Shown: piece after piece, positions 59,383 through 64,000 of the stretch
How positions within the stretch are numbered: the stretch's first letter is position 1
Layout of the letters: every line of letters starts with the position of its first letter
Origin: Bradyrhizobium sp.
Lineage (GTDB): Bacteria; Pseudomonadota; Alphaproteobacteria; Rhizobiales; Xanthobacteraceae
Direction of reading: 5' to 3'
DNA: 64,000 nucleotides
Assembly: GCF_016213215.1 (NCBI RefSeq)
Contig: NZ_JACRAW010000025.1
Coordinates: 62,001-126,000 of the forward strand
Notes under the pieces: generated by a model
Told to the model about the DNA's origin: nothing
Databases searched by the model: none
What the model saw: only the letters and a program-made list of their open reading frames with translations
Made by a program: the position numbers and the translations under genes

Positions 59383-59604
59383 TCACTCCCTTTGCGTGGA
59401 TCTGCCCTGAAGCAGGACAACGAGCGCGGGAACCAGCAGCACGGCCCCGCCGACAATAAGTCCGAGGCCACGCGCGATGCTCGCCATGTTATCCGACAGT
59501 TCTGTGCGGGCGAGTTGCGCTTCCTTGCGCAGCAGGGTGGTCAATTGCCCAAAGAGATCGCTCACGATCTCTGGCACGGAACGCTGTTGGTTTGGAACGG
59601 CCAT
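59383..59604 (-). pseudogene. C-terminally truncated phage-holin-family (DUF1469-like) gene
   Basis: 73 residues starting MAVPNQQRSVPEIVSDLFGQ, which is the normal N-terminus of the DUF1469/holin-3-6 family, with a helix MASIARGLGLIVGGAVLLVP. After VLLQ the sequence becomes GRSTQRE and stops, whereas family members continue through a second membrane helix to about 130 residues. The missing part suggests an internal deletion that joined this gene to the BrkB gene's binding site. It may still be translated. Confidence 0.65.
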
Positions 59605-59940
59605 GACTGGTTTCCTCAGCGTGGGTTGTGGGACGCGCTGCGCCTGGGGCTTCTTCAGTGAAAGCAAACAGAAATGGGGGCGACGATGTTCCGGAGCCCG
59701 TCAAAAAACCCACGTTGAATGTGCGGAAACGTGCGGAGAGGCTGAGAATAATGAACGCACCGAGGGGCGGAAGCAGCTTGGGACCTTGCAAACCCAGAGC
59801 GTTCTGCAGTGTGTAGAGAGGCCGTGCCCAGCCCCGGCCGGTCGATGCCCGGCCGCGCCACGTTAGCGCCACAAGCGGCTACGGATGCGTTCGTGGGACC
59901 ACGATCAGCCCGATGAACCGCACCGGTCCCGGCTCAACGC
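59605..59940. other. Intergenic, no gene recognised
   Basis: About 336 bases. No credible frame or regulatory site found. Confidence 0.4.
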
Positions 59941-61674
59941 CTACTCACAATACGTTCTGCCGCTGAAGGTGAAGCATCGACCGCTCCCGCGCCCGCCCGT
60001 GCGTGCCTTTGGCGCGGATTCGGTGCGTTTTTCGCAGGCGCCGCTGGAGTTGAGGAAGTGGCCGGTTGGACAGCTGATCTGGACGCAGCGATTGTCTTCG
60101 GCCCGTTGTCCCGTAGCACAGATCAACGGACAGACGCGATCCGTCTTGCCGCGCACTGCATCAAGCGCATCGAGACTTGCCACTTTCGCATTCACACGGG
60201 TCCTCGCATTCCGGTTGAAGAGGTCAAGTGCCTTCTTCGAACTGTCGTCCCAGTTTCCATCGGTATTGCCCGGGTCGCACCCGACGCGCTTGAGATGAGC
60301 CTGCAACAGGCGCGCGACGTCCCTGGAGTCCATCTGCGGCGGCTGTTGTGCCGGCTCCGCCGGCTCGGTCGGCGTGCTTAGGGCCAGCCGTTCGGCCTCC
60401 AGTTTCGCCCGGCGCTTTGCCTCCTCAACCCGCGCCCGGGCATCCGCCGCCGCCTGGCGCTGGACACGCTCGAGTTCCGCACGCGCTGCCTGCGCCTTTT
60501 GCTCCGATAACCTCGCCTGCTCCTTGGCCGCATCAAGTTCTTTCCTGGCCTGCTCGGCAGCCTGAAGGCGCGCCTCTTCGAGGTCCTTCTTCGCTTGCCC
60601 GGAGAGCTTCTGCTTTGCCTCCGCGGGCTGACGGGCGATCTGCTCCTCCACCTTCTTGCGAAACTCCTGAGCCTTCTGCGCAGCCTGCTCCTCCGCCTTT
60701 GTCCGCATCTCGTCGGCGCTTGCCAGAGACTGTTCGGCCGTCAGCAACTTGGCGTTCTGCGCGCGGGCCAGGTCCGCGTAGAAACCGGATTGATGGAGCT
60801 TCAGGAACGACTCCCACGCCTCTCTGGTCCCGACCTGAGCTGCGAGTTCGTAATCGACGCGCGCCGTTGCTTCCGGGTCGGCCGGCTTCGCCGTCTGAGG
60901 CACGAGCGCCATCGTGTCCCCGCCCAGCGAGCCGTACACGAACGGCTCCTGGCGGTTTCCGGTCGTCCGGAGAACCTCATCGCGCACCCGCCCGAAGGCA
61001 ATACGCAAGTCAAGTCCGGGCTCGGCAATGTGTTTGACGAGCGCCGCCGCGAACGGACTGTTCGCGCCCTCCCCGTCATTGGCGAGCGCGCCCGCCTTCG
61101 CGGCAAACGCGATCAGCGTGTTCGCCACGTCGGGCTCGACCTTGGCGAGGCCGCGGCCGATTGCGCGGCTTGCGATCGTCCGCTTCATCGTCTTGGCAAA
61201 GGGATTGTCGCGGCACGCATCAAGAATGACGAGCCTCAGCCGCTTCACCGCGGAGAGCGCCCACATCACCCGATCGAGCGATATTGTCTCATCCTCGATA
61301 TCGAAATCGCTGAGCAGCCTGGCGTCGGCCGGGATCAGATAGTTGGTTCCGTTGACCTCGATGCCATGGCCGGCGAAATAGACCACAGCGACGTCGGCAT
61401 CTGCCGCCGTCAGGGAAAAATCCCTGATCGCCCGGCGCAACGCGGCGACGCCCAGATCATGCTGAATGGTGACGACGTCAAAGCCCGCCCTCTTGAGAAG
61501 ACCCGCAACCAGGTCGGCGTCGTGCGCCGGATTTTCAAGGCGCGGCACATGCTGATATTCAGACATGCCAATGACGAGGGCGACGCGCTTGTCCGCGAAG
61601 GCCGCGTCCGCACACAGGCAGAACCACATACCCAAGAGCACCAGGAGAATGGGCCGCGCGAACGCCCGCATCAT
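59941..61674 (-). CDS. Secreted caspase-like (peptidase C14) protein with long coiled coil
   Basis: A 577-residue protein. Signal peptide MMRAFARPILLVLLGMWFCL then CADAAFA, followed by a caspase/metacaspase p20-like domain (about 30-230) with the catalytic dyad His103 in VVYFAGHGIEVNG and Cys154 in LVILDACRDNPF. The segment PFVYGSLGGDTMALVP ends the domain. A long coiled coil (about 300-430, rich in Ala, Glu, Lys and Gln) leads to a C-terminal part with several Cys (CPLICATGQRAEDNRC, CVQISCPTGHFLNS, GSGRCFTFSGRTYC). It is likely periplasmic. No partner toxin or sensor is next to it. Confidence 0.9.
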   Translation of the reverse strand: MMRAFARPILLVLLGMWFCLCADAAFADKRVALVIGMSEYQHVPRLENPAHDADLVAGLLKRAGFDVVTIQHDLGVAALRRAIRDFSLTAADADVAVVYFAGHGIEVNGTNYLIPADARLLSDFDIEDETISLDRVMWALSAVKRLRLVILDACRDNPFAKTMKRTIASRAIGRGLAKVEPDVANTLIAFAAKAGALANDGEGANSPFAAALVKHIAEPGLDLRIAFGRVRDEVLRTTGNRQEPFVYGSLGGDTMALVPQTAKPADPEATARVDYELAAQVGTREAWESFLKLHQSGFYADLARAQNAKLLTAEQSLASADEMRTKAEEQAAQKAQEFRKKVEEQIARQPAEAKQKLSGQAKKDLEEARLQAAEQARKELDAAKEQARLSEQKAQAARAELERVQRQAAADARARVEEAKRRAKLEAERLALSTPTEPAEPAQQPPQMDSRDVARLLQAHLKRVGCDPGNTDGNWDDSSKKALDLFNRNARTRVNAKVASLDALDAVRGKTDRVCPLICATGQRAEDNRCVQISCPTGHFLNSSGACEKRTESAPKARTGGRGSGRCFTFSGRTYCE

Positions 61675-61729
61675 GCGATGTCCAAAGGCGCGGTCTTGTC
61701 GAGAACCCGTCACGTGCGCGGTCTCGCCG

Positions 61730-62242
61730 CTATTGGGCGCTGCAGCTCGTCTGCAGGACGCGGACGGCGCTGCAGTAATAGAACTTGTTGCCGTTCCACA
61801 GCGTATATTCCCTATGGCCCCGCTTCAGGGCGACCCTGATCGAAGCCGAACAGCTCGACCCGGAGGTGTTGATATCGATCATCAGGTCGTTGTTCGGCAG
61901 CGACCAGATGCCGCGCAAGGCATGCGGGTTCAGGACGCGCAGTTGTGAGCTGCCGCCGGGCGCGGGCTGGCTGCCACGCCCAAGGCGGGCATCGAAATGG
62001 ACGACCGCAGAAAGACCGAACCCGCTGAATGTCAGATCCGCATTGGCCGAGCCGTCGCCGTTGAGGACACCGTCGAAGTTCACCCGGGCACTATAATTCC
62101 GCACCTGCATGGGGCGTTCGCAGTCCAGCGAGACCCGAATGTCGGAACGAATCCTGGTGCTCTGGGATTGAGCGGCCACAGCCATGGCCGGACTCAGCGT
62201 GATTGCAATGAGCGACAATAAGACAAGGCGAGATGCGCGCAT
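61730..62242 (-). CDS. Secreted hypothetical protein, 170 residues
   Basis: A signal peptide (MRASRLVLLSLIAITLSPAM, then AVAAQ) and a beta-rich mature domain. Cysteines at C-x-x-P (LDCERPMQVRNYSARVNFDG), SGSSCSASIRV and CSAVRVLQTSC suggest two disulfides. An upstream in-frame start at 62254 is less likely. It lies 55 bases upstream of the caspase-like gene, same strand, and may be cotranscribed with it. Unrecognised; periplasmic. Confidence 0.7.
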   Translation of the reverse strand: MRASRLVLLSLIAITLSPAMAVAAQSQSTRIRSDIRVSLDCERPMQVRNYSARVNFDGVLNGDGSANADLTFSGFGLSAVVHFDARLGRGSQPAPGGSSQLRVLNPHALRGIWSLPNNDLMIDINTSGSSCSASIRVALKRGHREYTLWNGNKFYYCSAVRVLQTSCSAQ

Positions 62243-62501
62243 TCCGGCCCCCAAGATAACCGGTCAAGAGAACGGATCACGGCAACCGACGTTCGTGAAA
62301 ACGGAAAAACTCACCGGTCGCCGCAAGCTTGACCTTTCGGGAACGGCAGCCGCCCTTCCCCCGACACGCGCAGGCTAGAGGCGTTGGCCAATCCGCGTTT
62401 TGCGCGAAATCAAATGTTTGCGATCGTCACGAAGATCTCATCCACATTTCACCCGCGCGCAGTGGGGAGCGCACCCGAGGCACGGTCCCCACGCGGAGAG
62501 C

Positions 62502-62879
62502 CTAGTACGGCGAATAGTAATATCGGGGACCGTAATAATATGGCCGGGGCGCATAATAGGGACGCGGGCCATAATAATAGCCGTAGTTCTCGTAGTACTC
62601 GCGCCTCTGCTGCTCCGCGATCGCACCGGCCACCAGCCCCATCGCCATGCCCATGAAAGCCGCCCCGGCGGCATTGCCTCCTCGACGGTAGTACCGCCGG
62701 CGGACCGAGCTGAAATCCGTGACGTCATGTGAGGCGATGGCTACCGAGGTGTCCTTGGCCGCTGGCGCCGGGGAGGCAGCGAGTACCGGCGTCTGCGGTG
62801 TGACGAGGGCCAGAGTCGCGATCGTGGCCAGTACGACGCGACGGCCGGCCGGAGAGATCAAGCACTTGCACGTCAACAT
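62502..62879 (-). CDS. Secreted Tyr/Pro/Arg-rich protein, 125 residues
   Basis: A signal peptide (about to residue 35, PVLAAS) precedes a small domain with a glycine-rich hydrophobic helix (AAGAAFMGMAMGLVAGAIAE) and a repetitive C-terminus of Tyr, Pro and Arg (YYYGPRPYYAPRPYYYGPR). AGGAG six bases before the ATG is a strong binding site. The FNR box at 62935-62948 is centred about 62 bases upstream. The tail resembles other glycine-zipper, Tyr-rich envelope proteins, perhaps surface-exposed or cross-linkable. Low-oxygen expression is likely. Confidence 0.75.
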   Translation of the reverse strand: MLTCKCLISPAGRRVVLATIATLALVTPQTPVLAASPAPAAKDTSVAIASHDVTDFSSVRRRYYRRGGNAAGAAFMGMAMGLVAGAIAEQQRREYYENYGYYYGPRPYYAPRPYYYGPRYYYSPY

Positions 62880-62934
62880 CTGAATCTCCTCTGGTAGCCA
62901 AAGTAGAAGTCTACAATCAACTGTCTACTTCGGG

Positions 62935-62948
62935 TTGATCAAGGTCAA
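62935..62948. promoter_or_regulatory. FNR/FixK box upstream of the Tyr-rich secreted protein
   Basis: TTGAT-CAAG-GTCAA, a near-perfect FNR/FixK match. Centred about 62 bases before the ATG at 62879 on the minus strand, the same spacing as at 2935 and 6464. Confidence 0.8.
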
Positions 62949-63025
62949 CTCCCCCGCGAGCTTCGGTTTCGAGGGCGCGATTTGTCGCATCGCCACAAAC
63001 GACATCTGCAGGAGCCGCTTCGGCC

Positions 63026-64000
63026 CTACGACAGCGCGCCGAGCACGCCACGCGTTGCCTTGTCCATTTCCTCGACATAGCGCCGGCGGGCGAAGGACTC
63101 GGTCAAAAAGCCGATCACTTTGCGGCTGTCCGCCGATTCGACAACGGCAAGCACCTCCGCTTCCGCCTCGTCGAACACGCTCATGGCGGTCTTCACGTTC
63201 ATTTCCGGCAGCAGCACGACGTCGGTAAACGTGGCGAGCTCCACCACCTGGATGTCGTCCGCGATGCTGTCGAGGTCGCCGGAGAACAGGTCCGGCAGCA
63301 TGACCAGCCCGACATATTCGTCGGCGTTGCTGACCACGACGACAGCCTGGCGCGAACCCAGCACGAATTCGCGGCGGGTCGCGGCGATCGTGGTGGTGGA
63401 CGGCACCTTGCCGACGTCGGGCCGCATCATCTGTTCGACCGTCAGGTTGCGCAGCCAACCGACGTCGTTGGCGCTGCGGATGGTCTCGCCGCGCAGATGC
63501 AGCCGCCAGGTCGAGAAGGAATGGCCGAAGAGGAAGCGGACGCAAATGCTGGTGACCATGCAGCCGGCCAGCACGACAGCGGTGACGTCGACGCTGCGCG
63601 TCATCTCCAGGACCAGGAACGACATCGTCAGCGGCCCGCCGACGATGGCCACCCCGAGCGTCGCCATGCCCGTCAGCATGCTGACGAGCGGATCGATGGC
63701 AAGGGACGGGCTCACCAGCACAAGAACGGCCGCGAAGAATTTTCCGAGCAGGCTGCCGACGAAGAGGGAAGCGAAGAACAGGCCGCCGCGGAAACCGGAC
63801 GCAAGCGAAATCAGGCAGGCGATCAGCTTGAGCGCGACGATCATCGCGATCAGGCTCGCGGTCATGTCCTGATGCAGGTCCAGCACCATCGCGCCGTGCC
63901 CGGCCGCGAGCACCTGCGGTGTGATGATGGCCATGCCGCCGACACAAAGGCCGCCGATCACCGGCCTGATCCACAGCGGAAGCCACGGTTGCGCGAACAG
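63026..64000 (-). CDS. ClC-family chloride channel/transporter with C-terminal CBS domains (partial)
   Basis: The 3' part of a gene whose 5' end lies beyond the right edge; reading continues open to base 64000. The visible 324 residues contain the last membrane helices, with ASGFRGGLFFASLFVGSLLG (the G-x-F-x-P-like filter segment here RGGLF), MATLGVAIVGGPLTMSFLVL, and a CBS pair in the cytoplasm (QMMRPDVGKVPSTTTIAATR and LPEMNVKTAMSVFDEAEAEV). ClC proteins carry chloride, or exchange it for protons. The motif GREGP of exchangers, expected upstream, is off the window. The stop is at 63026. Confidence 0.9.
   Translation of the reverse strand: MFAQPWLPLWIRPVIGGLCVGGMAIITPQVLAAGHGAMVLDLHQDMTASLIAMIVALKLIACLISLASGFRGGLFFASLFVGSLLGKFFAAVLVLVSPSLAIDPLVSMLTGMATLGVAIVGGPLTMSFLVLEMTRSVDVTAVVLAGCMVTSICVRFLFGHSFSTWRLHLRGETIRSANDVGWLRNLTVEQMMRPDVGKVPSTTTIAATRREFVLGSRQAVVVVSNADEYVGLVMLPDLFSGDLDSIADDIQVVELATFTDVVLLPEMNVKTAMSVFDEAEAEVLAVVESADSRKVIGFLTESFARRRYVEEMDKATRGVLGALS

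Noticed and set aside
1..64000. CRISPR arrays, tRNA or rRNA genes, integrases, transposases
   Set aside because: I looked for repeats with regular spacers, tRNA cloverleaves and mobile-element genes on both strands and found none that I could support; a profile search could still find a tRNA I missed.

Overview
The window looks like a chromosomal segment of a Bradyrhizobium-type alphaproteobacterium (Rhizobiales, Nitrobacteraceae; Rhodopseudomonas or Afipia relatives are possible). This is inferred from the high GC content, a ROSE RNA thermometer in front of a small heat-shock gene, FixK/FNR-type boxes, DUF6894 and GcrA-family proteins, the polyhydroxyalkanoate gene set, and two families of interspersed repeats that resemble those I remember from Bradyrhizobium genomes. 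No rRNA, tRNA, CRISPR array, transposase or prophage structural module was found.

Layout. (a) 1-17.5 kb: a cyclase-family hydrolase, a Crp-type regulator, a four-cysteine FNR-type oxygen regulator divergent from a c-type cytochrome, an Mla/MCE-type lipid ABC transporter, small membrane proteins, an acyl-CoA-synthetase/GNAT fusion, an alcohol dehydrogenase - APH/P-loop kinase - CHAD operon, PHA synthase with a phasin, and a CBS-BON protein. (b) 17.5-24 kb: a flavin reductase and flavin monooxygenase pair, a CoA transferase, a GNAT protein, and an MBOAT/SGNH acylation pair. (c) 24-30.7 kb: repeats, phage-like remnants, an Nramp-related transporter, an enolase-superfamily enzyme, arginase and a broken opgC. 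(d) 30.7-42.2 kb: a CHASE2-PAS-GGDEF-EAL protein, a FecR-domain protein, a two-partner-secretion transporter without a visible substrate, a cytochrome, a second phasin, DUF6894 and a BamA-like protein. (e) 42.5-48.6 kb: DUF3592, a GcrA paralogue, an S24 repressor with five operator-like palindromes, and two quinone/NADPH oxidoreductases. (f) 48.7-53.6 kb: a MoxR-VWA pair and two Hsp20 genes behind a ROSE element. (g) 53.6-64 kb: ureide catabolism (amidohydrolase, PuuE, DUF3830), a repeat-rich gap, a BrkB protein, a caspase-like protein, and a ClC channel cut by the right edge.

How it fits together. The strongest signal is regulatory. Seven palindromes of the FNR/FixK type (TTGAN-N4-NTCAA) lie in intergenic regions in front of genes, including the promoter region of the FNR-type regulator itself. 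They precede genes for a cytochrome, PHA synthesis and granule coating, fermentative-type alcohol oxidation, a CBS-BON protein, and small membrane or unknown proteins. Together with heat-shock and storage genes this suggests a low-oxygen survival locus. A second, independent circuit is the S24 repressor at 45.3 kb, flanked by copies of a TTTCnG-N5-CnGAAA palindrome.
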